A stretch of 64,000 nucleotides of DNA from Agromyces luteolus (GTDB taxonomy: Bacteria; Actinomycetota; Actinomycetes; Actinomycetales; Microbacteriaceae). The notes under the pieces were generated by a model. That model searched no databases. It was not told the origin of the DNA and saw only the letters and a program-made list of their open reading frames with translations. Shown in pieces: positions 25,563 to 34,177 of this stretch. Position 1 is the first letter of the stretch; each line of letters begins with the position of its first letter. The stretch covers positions 1-64,000 of the forward strand of contig NZ_WODA01000017.1 in assembly GCF_009729855.1 (NCBI RefSeq), in the 5' to 3' direction. The position numbers were made by a program, and so were the translations under genes.

Positions 25563-26963
25563 ATGCGCTCGAGGGCGGGCGACCGCGAGCCCGTCAGCGG
25601 CGATGCCGCGACGGGTCGGCGCTCCTCGGCGCGCGGATCGGAGCCCTTCGCCCCCGCGGACCGCCTGGCGTCGCACTCCCGCGACCTGCCGGCACGGATG
25701 GCGGGCGCGGGCGCGGCCGCACTGGAGGCGGTCGCCGGGAACCGGGCCGTCTCGTCGTTGCTCGGCGGCCTGCGACTCCAACGTGACGAGGGCGGTGCCG
25801 CGCCGCCGGCCGCTCCGCCGAAGCCGCGGCACACGTGGGTGTTCATCATGGGCGCGGACCCGCCCGGCACGAAGAACCGGTTCTTCACGGAGGCGGAGGC
25901 GTTCTACCGCGCCAAGCACGGCAGCGTCGCGAACTCGCACCTGGAGCAGGCGAGGACCCTCGAGGCGGTCCTGAGCACCGTCAACGCGTCCGGGGATCCG
26001 GTCGGACTGCTCATCATCGTGTCCCACGGACACCCCGACGGCCGCCTCATGTTCGACCTGGGCGTGACGCCCGACACGCCGCCCAACGTCGCACTCCCCG
26101 TGACGAGGTCCGGCGGGACCCCGACCCAGTTCGACACGGCGCAGGCCGCCGTGAAGCAGGGCAAGCTCACCACGGTCAGCGCCGACGTCATCGACGACGC
26201 CACGAAGATCGTGATCAAGGGGTGCAACATCGGCCGCAGCCAGCGGATGGTCGCGACCCTGCACTCGGCGTTCGGCGGCCGCGCCGCGCTGACCACCACG
26301 ACCCACGCCCAGTTCTTCGGCGGCGGTGCGGAGCGGCTCGCCGAGTACTTCGTCGAACGTCCGGGGAAGAGCACGCTCTCGCGCAAGGCGCTCGCCACGG
26401 AGTTCTCGACGAAGTACGGCACGCACGTCGCGAACTCCGACGCGAAGTTCTGGTCGGGGGTCGCGGCGCAGGCGAAGCGGACCGTGGACGCGGTCACGTT
26501 CGAGGCGTTCCGCGGACCGGTCCCCGCGCCGAACGACAAGGCGTTCAAGGCGGGCTTCGCCGAGCAGCTGAAGCAGATCGCGGAGCAGGGCGGGACCTCG
26601 ATCGCCTTCGTCAAGCGCGAGCGCACCGGCGCGGACTTCGTGTACCACTTCGCCTTCAAGAAGCTTCAGGACGACGGCTCGGCCGCGGTGATCCCCGCGA
26701 CGATCTCGACGGCCGCGCCGCCCGACGACGCCGCCGCGATCGCGGAGGCCAAGGCGGCCTCGGGCCGCCCCGATGCCGCCGAGTTCACGGTGCGGCGCAG
26801 CGTCGACGGCGGCGACACGGTCGTGACGGTCGACGCCGTCCGCACCGAGTGGAAGGTGGTCCACACGGTGATCCGGGACAAGAGCGGGGCGCCGATCCCC
26901 CCGCCGGCCGACACCGACGTCTTCTGGTTCACGACCCAGCCCGCCGTGCCCCCGACGCCCTGA
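25563..26963 (+). CDS. Orphan GNRAV/LQR-motif protein with caspase-like His/Cys motifs
   Basis: 466-aa protein of unknown function. The basic, Ser/Ala-rich N-terminus ends in LEAVAGNRAVSSLLGGLRL followed by QRDE. This GNxAV...LQR signature is common at the N-termini of actinobacterial proteins linked to extracellular contractile injection systems and other DUF4157-type toxins. The central domain has IIVSHGHPDGRLMF and, about 70 residues later, KIVIKGCNIGRSQRMV, the spacing and contexts of the His-Gly and Cys pair of clan CD (caspase-like) peptidases. The C-terminal 150 residues are unrecognised. Start at ATG 25563 is preferred (GGTGAGG upstream); ATGs at 25548 and 25452 are alternatives, the latter inside the rplJ promoter. 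No injection machinery is nearby. Confidence 0.72.
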   Translation: MRSRAGDREPVSGDAATGRRSSARGSEPFAPADRLASHSRDLPARMAGAGAAALEAVAGNRAVSSLLGGLRLQRDEGGAAPPAAPPKPRHTWVFIMGADPPGTKNRFFTEAEAFYRAKHGSVANSHLEQARTLEAVLSTVNASGDPVGLLIIVSHGHPDGRLMFDLGVTPDTPPNVALPVTRSGGTPTQFDTAQAAVKQGKLTTVSADVIDDATKIVIKGCNIGRSQRMVATLHSAFGGRAALTTTTHAQFFGGGAERLAEYFVERPGKSTLSRKALATEFSTKYGTHVANSDAKFWSGVAAQAKRTVDAVTFEAFRGPVPAPNDKAFKAGFAEQLKQIAEQGGTSIAFVKRERTGADFVYHFAFKKLQDDGSAAVIPATISTAAPPDDAAAIAEAKAASGRPDAAEFTVRRSVDGGDTVVTVDAVRTEWKVVHTVIRDKSGAPIPPPADTDVFWFTTQPAVPPTP

Positions 26964-27006
26964 CGGCCTCCCGGCTGCGTCCGGGGAATAGTTGACCGAC
27001 ATCCAA

Positions 27007-27051
27007 AGTTGACAGAGTTCAACTACAGTCATATGGTTGACGACGATCAAC
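27007..27051 (+). promoter_or_regulatory. Consensus promoter overlapped by two MarR-type operators
   Basis: TTGACA (27009-27014) is separated by exactly 17 bp from TATGGT (27032-27037). Two dyads with the same TTGA-6 bp-TCAA architecture overlap it: AGTTGACAGAGTTCAACT (27007-27024) and GTTGACGACGATCAAC (27036-27051). They cover the -35 and -10 elements of the efflux-pump/MarR operon. A degenerate third copy begins at 26991. Confidence 0.75.
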
Positions 27052-27073
27052 TTTCTCGGAGGACCTCACTCTC

Positions 27074-28804
27074 GTGTCAGCAGCAGCAGCTTCCGTCGCC
27101 TCGACCGAGGCGCCCTCGCGCACGCCGCGCGAGGTCTTCATCGCCCTGTCGGGCCTCATCGTGACGATGTTCGTCGCGGTGCTCTCGGGCACGGTCGTCT
27201 CGACCTCGATGCCCCGCATCATCGCCGACCTCGGCGGCGACCAGGCCGCCTACACCTGGGTCATCACCGCGAGCCTGCTCGCGACGGCCGTCTCCACGCC
27301 CATCTGGGGCAAGCTCGCCGACCTCGTGAACCGGAAGGTGCTGCTGCAGCTCGCGATCGGGCTGTTCGTCGTCGGCACCGCGATCGCCGGCTTCGCGCAG
27401 GACACGACGACCCTGATCGCCGTCCGCGTCATCCAGGGCCTCGGCGCCGGCGGCCTCATGTCGCTCGTCATGATCATCGTCGCGCTCATCATCTCGCCGC
27501 GCGAGCGCGGCAAGTACATGGGCGTCGTCGGCGGCATCATGGCCGTCGCGACCATCGGCGGTCCGCTCCTCGGCGGCGTCGTCACCGATGCCTGGGGCTG
27601 GCGCGCGAACTTCTTCCTGCCGCTCCCCCTCGCGATCATCGCCCTGGTGCTCATCCAGGTCACGCTCCACCTCCCCCAGCTGCCCAGGCGCGCGGTGAAG
27701 ATCGACTACGCCGGGGCGATCCTCATGGCCGTCGGCGTCTCCCTCCTCCTCGTCTGGGTCACGCTCGGCGGCAGCCAGTTCGAGTGGAGCTCGGTGACGA
27801 GCCTCGTCATGGTCGGCGTCGCCGCGACATGCATCGTCGCCTTCGTCGTCGTCGAGTTCTTCGTGGCCGAGCCGATCGTGCCCATGGCCCTCTTCAAGAA
27901 CCGCACCTTCGCACTCGCGGTGATCGCCTCGATCGCGATCGGCGTCTCGATGTTCGCCACGAGCGTCTTCCTCGCGCAGTACTTCCAGCTCGCGCGCGGC
28001 GCCACGCCGACCGAGTCGGGTCTCATGACCATCCCGCTGATCGTCGGCCAGATGGGCGCCTCCATCCTGATCGGCGCGCTGATCAGCCGGTTCGGCAAGT
28101 GGAAGGGCTTCATGGTCCTCGGTGCCGCGCTCACGGTCGCGGGCACCTTCCTCATGACCACGCTCCGCTACGACACTGACTACCTCTGGGTGAGCGTCGC
28201 GATGGTCGTGCTCGGCGCGGGACTCGGCATGGTGATGCAGAACCTCACGCTCGTCGTGCAGAACGACACCCCGGTGTCGCAGCTCGGCGCGGCCTCGTCG
28301 AACGTGAACTTCTTCCGGTCGATCGCCGGCACCATCGGCGTCACGGTGATGGGCTCGCTGCTGGCGACCCAGGTGCAGGACCACATCGCCACCGGCTTCG
28401 CGGGCTTCGTGCCGTCGACGCCCGGCGAGGTCGAGGCGCTGCAGGGCCTCTCCGGCGGCGCGGTGCCGAACGTGCACGAGCTGCCCGACACGATCCGCGT
28501 GATCATCGAGTCGGCCTACGGCCACGGCATCGCCGACGCCTTCTGGATCGCGGTGCCGCTCGCGGTGCTCTCGCTCATCGCGATCGCGTTCCTCCCGAAC
28601 AAGCCCCTCTCGACGAAGACCGCGGCCGAGTCGCTCGCGGAGGAGGCCGAGGACGCGGTGATCGACCTCGCGGAGGCGGAGATCGGCGCGCCGGTCCCCT
28701 CGGCCGAGTCGTGCGACGCCGAGGTCCGGCGCGAGCCCGTCTCGGCCGCGACCGGGTCGGTCGCGTCGGTCGACAGCGCGGATGCCGCGGGGGCGCGTCG
28801 CTAG
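27074..28804 (+). CDS. DHA2-family MFS efflux transporter (EmrB/QacA type)
   Basis: 576-aa drug:proton antiporter with 14 predicted membrane segments. Motifs are SGTVVSTSMPRIIADLGG in helix 1 (about 34-51), WGKLADLVNRK after helix 2, RVIQGLGAGGLMSLVM and GPLLGGVVTDAWGWRANFF in the region of helices 4-6. The C-terminal tail of about 50 residues is acidic. GTG start at 27074 with GGAGG 11 nt upstream, a rather long spacing. It is followed one base later by a MarR regulator gene, and its promoter is overlapped by two matching dyads, so it is probably derepressed by its own toxic substrate. Confidence 0.93.
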   Translation: MSAAAASVASTEAPSRTPREVFIALSGLIVTMFVAVLSGTVVSTSMPRIIADLGGDQAAYTWVITASLLATAVSTPIWGKLADLVNRKVLLQLAIGLFVVGTAIAGFAQDTTTLIAVRVIQGLGAGGLMSLVMIIVALIISPRERGKYMGVVGGIMAVATIGGPLLGGVVTDAWGWRANFFLPLPLAIIALVLIQVTLHLPQLPRRAVKIDYAGAILMAVGVSLLLVWVTLGGSQFEWSSVTSLVMVGVAATCIVAFVVVEFFVAEPIVPMALFKNRTFALAVIASIAIGVSMFATSVFLAQYFQLARGATPTESGLMTIPLIVGQMGASILIGALISRFGKWKGFMVLGAALTVAGTFLMTTLRYDTDYLWVSVAMVVLGAGLGMVMQNLTLVVQNDTPVSQLGAASSNVNFFRSIAGTIGVTVMGSLLATQVQDHIATGFAGFVPSTPGEVEALQGLSGGAVPNVHELPDTIRVIIESAYGHGIADAFWIAVPLAVLSLIAIAFLPNKPLSTKTAAESLAEEAEDAVIDLAEAEIGAPVPSAESCDAEVRREPVSAATGSVASVDSADAAGARR

Positions 28805-28805
28805 C

Positions 28806-29255
28806 ATGGCCGTCATGACCGCGGACCCCGAGCTCGACGCCGCCATCGCGGCCGTCGAGGACCAGTTCAGCGTGCTCTTCAACCGGGCGCGCACGGTGTG
28901 GTCGGAATCGGCGAAGCGGGTCCATCCCGACCTGCAGCCGGCCGGGTACAAGCTGCTCAGCATGATCGCCCGCGCGGGCGAGACGAACGCGCACGTCGTC
29001 GCCGAGCAGCTCGACATGGACAAGAGCGCGGTGAGCCGGCAGGTCCGGCAGCTCGAGGAGGCCGGGCTCGTGGAGAGCCGCGTCGACGAGCGCGACGCGC
29101 GCGCCCGCGTCCTCGTCGCGACTCCTGCCGCCGTCGAGCGACTCCACGCGGTCCGCTCCCGCAACCAGGAGCGTCTCCGCTCGGCGCTCGAGGATCGCTC
29201 GGTCGACGACCTGCGGGTCGTCGCCGACGTGCTCCGCCGCATCACCGAGGGCTGA
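28806..29255 (+). CDS. MarR-family transcriptional regulator
   Basis: 149-aa winged-helix dimer. The recognition region is TNAHVVAEQLDMDKSAVSRQ and the wing contains VDERDARARVL, both typical of MarR. It starts one base after the stop of the DHA2 pump gene, so the two form an operon. Its likely targets are the TTGA-N6-TCAA dyads at 27007-27051 over the shared promoter. The ATG at 28806 and the ATG at 28815 are both possible starts; neither has a strong ribosome site, which fits translational coupling. Confidence 0.92.
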   Translation: MAVMTADPELDAAIAAVEDQFSVLFNRARTVWSESAKRVHPDLQPAGYKLLSMIARAGETNAHVVAEQLDMDKSAVSRQVRQLEEAGLVESRVDERDARARVLVATPAAVERLHAVRSRNQERLRSALEDRSVDDLRVVADVLRRITEG

Positions 29256-29293
29256 GCCGCACCGGGCCGTCCGTTCGGGCCTCGGGGCCGTCG

Positions 29294-30916
29294 TCAGGCG
29301 GGCAGCTCGACCGCGAACTCCGTTCGGCCGGGCTCGCTCGCGACCTCGACGGTGCCGCGGTGGGCCTCGACGACGGCCCGCACGATCGCGAGCCCGAGGC
29401 CGGTGCTGCCGGCCCGGCGCGAGCGCGACGCGTCGCCGCGCGCGAACCGCTCGAACAGGCTCGCCCGCACGGCGGGATCGATGCCGGGCCCGTCGTCGGT
29501 CACCGTCACCCGCACGCGGGCCGGAGCCGAGGCCGCGGATGCCGCGCGCACGCGCGCCACGCGGACGACGACCTCCGTGCCCTCCGGCGTGTGCACCCGG
29601 GCGTTCGCGAGCAGGTTCGCGACGACCTGGTGCAGCCGGCTCGCGTCGCCGGTCACGGTCACCTCGTCGTCGGGCACCTCGACGCGCCACTCGTGGCCCG
29701 GTGCGGCCACCTGCGCGTCGCCGACCGCGTCGATCACGAGCCGCGTCAGGTCGACCGGCTCGCGCCGCAGCTCGCGTCCCTCGTCGAGCCGGGCGAGGAG
29801 GAGCAGGTCCTCGACGAGCTCGGTCATCCGCAGCGACTCGGACTCGATGCGGCCGAGCGCGTGCACGACGTCCGGCGGCAGCTCGCCGCCGTGCAGCCGA
29901 GTGAGCTCCGAGTACCCGCGGATCGAGGCGAGCGGCGTGCGGAGCTCGTGGCTGGCGTCCGCCACGAAGCGGCGAACCTTGCGCTCGGACTGCTCGCGGG
30001 CCGACAGCGACGCGGCGACGTGGCCGAGCATGCGGTTGAAGGAGGTGGCGAGCCGGCCGACCTCGGTCCGCTCGTCGTCGACGGGCACGTCGTCGGGGAG
30101 CGCCACGTCGCCGCGCGCGAGCGGCAGCTCGGAAACGAGCGTCGCGGTCTCGGTGACGCGATCGAGCGGGCGCAGCGCCCGGCCGACGATGAGCGCGCCG
30201 AGCGCGAGGGCCGCGATCGTCGCGGCGAGCGCGACGATGGCGATCGTGACGGCGAGCTGCGTGGTCGTGGCGTTCACGTCGGCGAGCGGGAAGGCGACCA
30301 CGTAGGCGTAGTCCTGCACGAGCGGCACGCCGATGGCGCGGTAGTCGCCGAGTCCGTCGAGGTCGATCGTGACGGGCTCGCGGTCGGTGGGGATCGACGC
30401 GAGCGAGACCTGGGCGCTCGGCGAGAGCTGCACGATGTCGCCGTCCTCGTCGATCGTCGCGGTCGCGGCGACGACGCGCTCCTGCTCGCTCGTCACCAGC
30501 GCGACGATGGTGCCGACGGGCTGGCCGGGGATGCGCAGCAGCTCCTCGGCGCCGATGTCCGGACGGGGGAACTGCTCGTTCGGCTCGTCGTCGTCGACCG
30601 CGCGCGCGGCGCGCTCGGTGGCCTGGTGCAGCTGCCCGTCGACCCGGGCGACGAGCTGGCCGTGCAGCACGGCCGTGCTCACGACGCCGACGATGACGCT
30701 CGCGAGCACCACGAGCGCGGCCATGACGATGACGAGGGTGCGCCGCAGCGTCCGGGGCGCGCGCCGCTGGGGCGCGTCGGGCGAGTGCGAGACGGATGGC
30801 TCGGCGCCGCCGGTCGCGGACGCGCTGCCGCCGCCCGCGGCATCCGTCGCCTGCGCACGCTCGGACGCGGCGCGCCGGGCGGCGGCCGCGTACCCCGGAG
30901 CGCCCGGATGCGTCAT
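29294..30916 (-). CDS. Sensor histidine kinase
   Basis: Membrane histidine kinase of the OmpR-partner class, 540 aa. A 55-residue Ala/Ser-rich cytoplasmic head precedes TM1 (about 59-82), an extracytoplasmic sensor region of about 135 residues, and TM2 (about 221-246). HAMP follows, then the H-box with phospho-acceptor His323 (DASHELRTPLA), N-box NLLANARVHTPEGT, and G boxes TDDGPGID and STGLGLAIVRAV. The ATG at 30916 overlaps the response-regulator stop (ATGA). The pair faces a MacB-type ABC exporter operon and probably controls it. The signal is unknown. Confidence 0.93.
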   Translation of the reverse strand: MTHPGAPGYAAAARRAASERAQATDAAGGGSASATGGAEPSVSHSPDAPQRRAPRTLRRTLVIVMAALVVLASVIVGVVSTAVLHGQLVARVDGQLHQATERAARAVDDDEPNEQFPRPDIGAEELLRIPGQPVGTIVALVTSEQERVVAATATIDEDGDIVQLSPSAQVSLASIPTDREPVTIDLDGLGDYRAIGVPLVQDYAYVVAFPLADVNATTTQLAVTIAIVALAATIAALALGALIVGRALRPLDRVTETATLVSELPLARGDVALPDDVPVDDERTEVGRLATSFNRMLGHVAASLSAREQSERKVRRFVADASHELRTPLASIRGYSELTRLHGGELPPDVVHALGRIESESLRMTELVEDLLLLARLDEGRELRREPVDLTRLVIDAVGDAQVAAPGHEWRVEVPDDEVTVTGDASRLHQVVANLLANARVHTPEGTEVVVRVARVRAASAASAPARVRVTVTDDGPGIDPAVRASLFERFARGDASRSRRAGSTGLGLAIVRAVVEAHRGTVEVASEPGRTEFAVELPA

Positions 30917-31656
30917 CCGGCCGCCTTCAGCATGTAGCCCGCACCGCGCACCGTGTGGATCATCGGGTCGCGGCCCGCGTCGATCTTCTTGCGGAGGTAG
31001 GAGATGTAGAGCTCGACGACGGACTCCTTGCCGCCGAAGTCGTAGTTCCAGACGCGGTCGAGGATCTGCGCCTTCGAGAGCACGCGGCGCGGGTTCCGCA
31101 TGAGGAAGCGGAGCAGTTCGAACTCGGTCGCGGTCAGCTCGATCGGGGTGCCGTCGCGCTCGACCTCGTACGAGTCCTCGTCGAGCGAGAGGTCGCCGAC
31201 GCGGAGCACCGGGTCCTTGGCCTGCGCGAGCGTGAGCGTCGAGCGGCGGATGAGCCCGCGGAGGCGCGCGACGACCTCCTCGAGGCTGAAGGGCTTCGTG
31301 ACGTAGTCGTCGCCGCCCGCGGTGAGGCCCGCGATGCGGTCGTCGAGCGAGTCCTTCGCGGTGAGGAAGAGCACGGGCGTCTCGGTGCCGTCGGCCCGCA
31401 CGCGCTGCAGCACCTCGAGCCCGTCGATGTCGGGGAGCATGATGTCGAGCACGATCGCGTCGGGCCGGAACTCGCGGGCGACGCGCACGGCGCCGAGGCC
31501 GTCGGAGGCCGTCCGGACCTCCCAGCCCTCGTAGCGGAGCGCCATCTTCAGGAGGTCGGTGAGCGAGTTCTCGTCGTCGACGACGAGGACGCGCACGGCG
31601 CTGCCGTCCGCCTTCGCGATCTGCGGTCGGTGCGCGGTTCCGGTGCCGGTCTCCAT
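30913..31656 (-). CDS. OmpR-family response regulator
   Basis: 247-aa two-component regulator. The receiver domain begins VRVLVVDDENS with acidic pocket DDE, phospho-acceptor Asp71 in VLDIMLPDIDG, Thr in LFLTAKDS and Lys in YVTKPFS. The winged-helix output domain ends with SYLRKKIDAGRDPMIHTVRG. Two ATGs compete: 31662 touches the GGAAGG ribosome site, while 31656 has it at 7 nt, so I use 31656. It is cotranscribed with the histidine kinase and divergent from a MacB/FtsX-type permease-ATPase operon. Confidence 0.93.
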   Translation of the reverse strand: METGTGTAHRPQIAKADGSAVRVLVVDDENSLTDLLKMALRYEGWEVRTASDGLGAVRVAREFRPDAIVLDIMLPDIDGLEVLQRVRADGTETPVLFLTAKDSLDDRIAGLTAGGDDYVTKPFSLEEVVARLRGLIRRSTLTLAQAKDPVLRVGDLSLDEDSYEVERDGTPIELTATEFELLRFLMRNPRRVLSKAQILDRVWNYDFGGKESVVELYISYLRKKIDAGRDPMIHTVRGAGYMLKAAG

Positions 31657-31858
31657 GCTCATGCCTTCCGAGTATGCGGGAATTCCTGTGCGCTTCCTAT
31701 GACGGCGACGGATGCCGCCTGTGATCCCGCAATGAACCGTGCCATCCGATCTCATACGCGATCCATAGGGTCGCCATCGGTGCGGCACAGTCCACGTTCG
31801 TAGCGTCCGAGCCGGGCCCGCGATCGCCGTGGGCCGAACGACCCGATGAGGACCCCGC

Positions 31859-33352
31859 ATGTTCTTCACCTACCTCCGGCGCGAACTCGCCGGGCGCCGC
31901 CGGCAGACCGCGATCGTCGCGGTCGGGATGGCGCTCGCGATCGCACTCGTCATGATCGTCAACGCCGTCTCGGGGGGCGTGCGCGATGCGCAGGCCGCCG
32001 TGCTCGAATCCGTCTACGGCGTCGGCACCGACCTCACCGTCTCGCAGGCGCCCACGGCGCCCGGCGAGGGCGAAGGCCCGAGCGGCGGCGTCCGGTTCGA
32101 GTTCGGACAGGACGACGGCGCGACCGACGACGACGGCACCACCGCGCTGAGCAACTCGCGGCTGACCGCCGGGCCGGGATCGTCGACCTTCGACGCGTCG
32201 ACGCTCGACGCCGTGCTCGAGGTCGACGGCGTGGCCGCGGCATCCGCGACCCTGAGCCTCACCAACGTCACCTTCGACGGCGAGCTGCCGCAGCGCCCGA
32301 CCGACCAGGCGGCCGGCGACCAGGCGGCCTCGGGCGACGCCGGCGCGCCCGCACCGGGCGAGGGCGGCGCCGGCGGCGGGTTCGGCGGCGGCAACTTCGA
32401 CGTGACGAGCGTGACCGTGACCGGCGTCGACCCGGCCGCCGAGGCCATCGGGCCGCTCAGCGCGGTCGAGCTCGCCGACGGGCGCGGCCTCGACTCGGGC
32501 GATGCCGGCGAGTACGTCGTCGTCCTCGACGCCGAGTACGCCACGACCGAGGGCGTCGCCGTGGGCGACGCGATCGAGCTCGGCGGCACCGAGTTCGAGG
32601 TCGTCGGCACCGTGACCTCGACGTCGGCGGATGCCGCGACCGCGTCGAACGCGTACATCCCGCTCGACGTGGCCCAGGCCCTGTCCGGCATGGACGGCCA
32701 GGTCTCCGACATCTCGGTCCAGGCGGCGTCGGCCTCCGACATCCCGGCCGTGAAGGCCGACCTCGAGGAGGCCCTCCCCGACCAGACCGTGAGCACGCAG
32801 GAGGACCTCGCCGCGAGCGTCTCCGGCTCCCTCGGCAGCGCGTCGTCGCTCATCTCGAGCCTCGGCCTCTGGCTCTCGATCGCCGTGCTCGCCGCCGCGT
32901 TCCTCATCGCGATCCTCTTCACCATCCAGGGCGTCACGCGCCGCACGCGCGAGTTCGGCACGCTCAAGGCGATCGGCTGGTCGGACCGCCGCATCGTCGG
33001 GCAGGTCGCGGGCGAGTCGCTCGTGCAGGGCCTGATCGGCGGCGCCGCGGGCCTCGCGCTCGGCTTCATCGGCATCGCGATCATCAACGCGATCTCGCCG
33101 AGCCTCGCGACCACCTCCTCGCCGCTGGCGGCCGGCGCCGAGGGCGCGGGCGGCCCGGGCGGCTTCGGCGGCGGCGGACCATTCGCCGCGGCGCAGGAGA
33201 CCACGGAGGTCGTGCTGAACGCGCCCGTCACGCTCGGCGTGGTCGCCCTCGCGGTCGGCCTCGCGGTCGTCGGCGGCCTGCTCGCCGGTGCGATCGGCGG
33301 ATGGCGCGCCAGCAGGCTGCGCCCCGCGGAGGCGCTCCGCAGCGTCGCCTGA
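31859..33352 (+). CDS. MacB/FtsX-family ABC transporter permease
   Basis: 497-aa membrane protein. TM1 lies at about 18-40, followed by a large extracytoplasmic MacB_PCD-like domain (about 41-325) unusually rich in Gly, Ala and Asp. Three C-terminal helices (about 335-365, 385-420, 455-485) flank the conserved FtsX segment RRTREFGTLKAIGWSDRRI. Two Gly-rich stretches (around 165-175 and 430-440) are low complexity. ATG at 31859. The ATPase partner follows by 75 bp. Likely exports or extracts a lipid, peptide or antibiotic in response to the divergent two-component system; substrate unknown. Confidence 0.92.
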   Translation: MFFTYLRRELAGRRRQTAIVAVGMALAIALVMIVNAVSGGVRDAQAAVLESVYGVGTDLTVSQAPTAPGEGEGPSGGVRFEFGQDDGATDDDGTTALSNSRLTAGPGSSTFDASTLDAVLEVDGVAAASATLSLTNVTFDGELPQRPTDQAAGDQAASGDAGAPAPGEGGAGGGFGGGNFDVTSVTVTGVDPAAEAIGPLSAVELADGRGLDSGDAGEYVVVLDAEYATTEGVAVGDAIELGGTEFEVVGTVTSTSADAATASNAYIPLDVAQALSGMDGQVSDISVQAASASDIPAVKADLEEALPDQTVSTQEDLAASVSGSLGSASSLISSLGLWLSIAVLAAAFLIAILFTIQGVTRRTREFGTLKAIGWSDRRIVGQVAGESLVQGLIGGAAGLALGFIGIAIINAISPSLATTSSPLAAGAEGAGGPGGFGGGGPFAAAQETTEVVLNAPVTLGVVALAVGLAVVGGLLAGAIGGWRASRLRPAEALRSVA

Positions 33353-33427
33353 GCCTCCCGACGGCACCGACGCACCCCCGCGGCATCCGTCACCGCACCC
33401 ACCGGACACCGGAAGAAGGACCAGCAC

Positions 33428-34099
33428 ATGTACACCCTCGAGAACGTCACGAAGACCTATCGGCAGAAGGAACGCACGATCCACGCCCTGAAGGACGTGA
33501 GCCTGTCGATCCCGACGGGCCAGCTCGTCGCGATCCAGGGGCCGACGGGCGGCGGCAAGTCCACGCTGCTGCAGATGCTCGGTGCCCTCGACCGCCCGAC
33601 CTCCGGCCGCATCGCGCTCGGCGAGGCCGACCTGTCGGGCATGCCCGACACGAAGCTCGGCCGGATCCGCGCGACCGAGATCGGCTTCGTCTTCCAGGGC
33701 TTCAACCTCATCCCGACGCTCACCGCGCAGGAGAACGTGGAGACCGCGATCGAACCGCTCGGCGTTGCCGCCGACGAACGCCGCCGACGCGCGACCGAGG
33801 CCCTCGCCTCGGTCGGCCTCGGCGATCGCGCGCACCACGTCCCGAGCGAGCTCTCGGGCGGTCAGCAGCAGCGGGTCGCGATCGCGCGCGCGCTCGTGAA
33901 GGAACCCGACGTGCTCCTCGCCGACGAACCCACCGGCAACCTCGACGAGCAGACCCGCGACGAGATCATGGACCTCCTCGAGGGCCTCCACCGCGACCGC
34001 GGGCTCACGCTCGTGATCGTGACCCACGACTCGGCCGTCGCCAGGCGCGCCGAACGTCGGCTGCACCTCACGCACGGCACGGTGACCGAGCGGGCCTAG
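33428..34099 (+). CDS. ABC transporter ATP-binding protein (MacB/LolD type)
   Basis: 223-aa ATPase partner of the preceding FtsX-family permease. Walker A is GPTGGGKST (about 38-46), signature LSGGQQQRVAIARAL, Walker B VLLADEPTGNLD with the family-typical PTGNLD, and H-loop VIVTHDS. ATG at 33428 with GAAGGA upstream. A 17-bp stem-loop with one mismatch follows the stop and probably terminates transcription in both directions. Confidence 0.95.
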   Translation: MYTLENVTKTYRQKERTIHALKDVSLSIPTGQLVAIQGPTGGGKSTLLQMLGALDRPTSGRIALGEADLSGMPDTKLGRIRATEIGFVFQGFNLIPTLTAQENVETAIEPLGVAADERRRRATEALASVGLGDRAHHVPSELSGGQQQRVAIARALVKEPDVLLADEPTGNLDEQTRDEIMDLLEGLHRDRGLTLVIVTHDSAVARRAERRLHLTHGTVTERA

Positions 34100-34105
34100 C
34101 CGACC

Positions 34106-34148
34106 GGGCGGATGCCGCGGCCCTGCCCTCCGGCCGCGACATCCGCCC
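34106..34148. terminator. Stem-loop between convergent genes
   Basis: GGGCGGATGCCGCGGCC (34106-34122) pairs with GGCCGCGACATCCGCCC (34132-34148) apart from one mismatch, around a 9-nt loop. It lies between the ATPase gene (+) and the hydrolase-LuxR gene (-). Confidence 0.7.
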
Positions 34149-34177
34149 ACCTCCGCGGGGCGCGCGACGGGCGCCGC

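Noticed and set aside
31697..34150. Very long open frame antisense to the MacB/FtsX permease and ATPase genes
   Set aside because: It is an Arg/Asp/Glu/Val-rich shadow of two clear ABC-transporter genes; high GC keeps antisense frames open. The same reason excludes long frames such as 51-1349 (+), 7018-9387 (+), 9408-11792 (+), 19735-22248 (+) and 56127-58844 (-).
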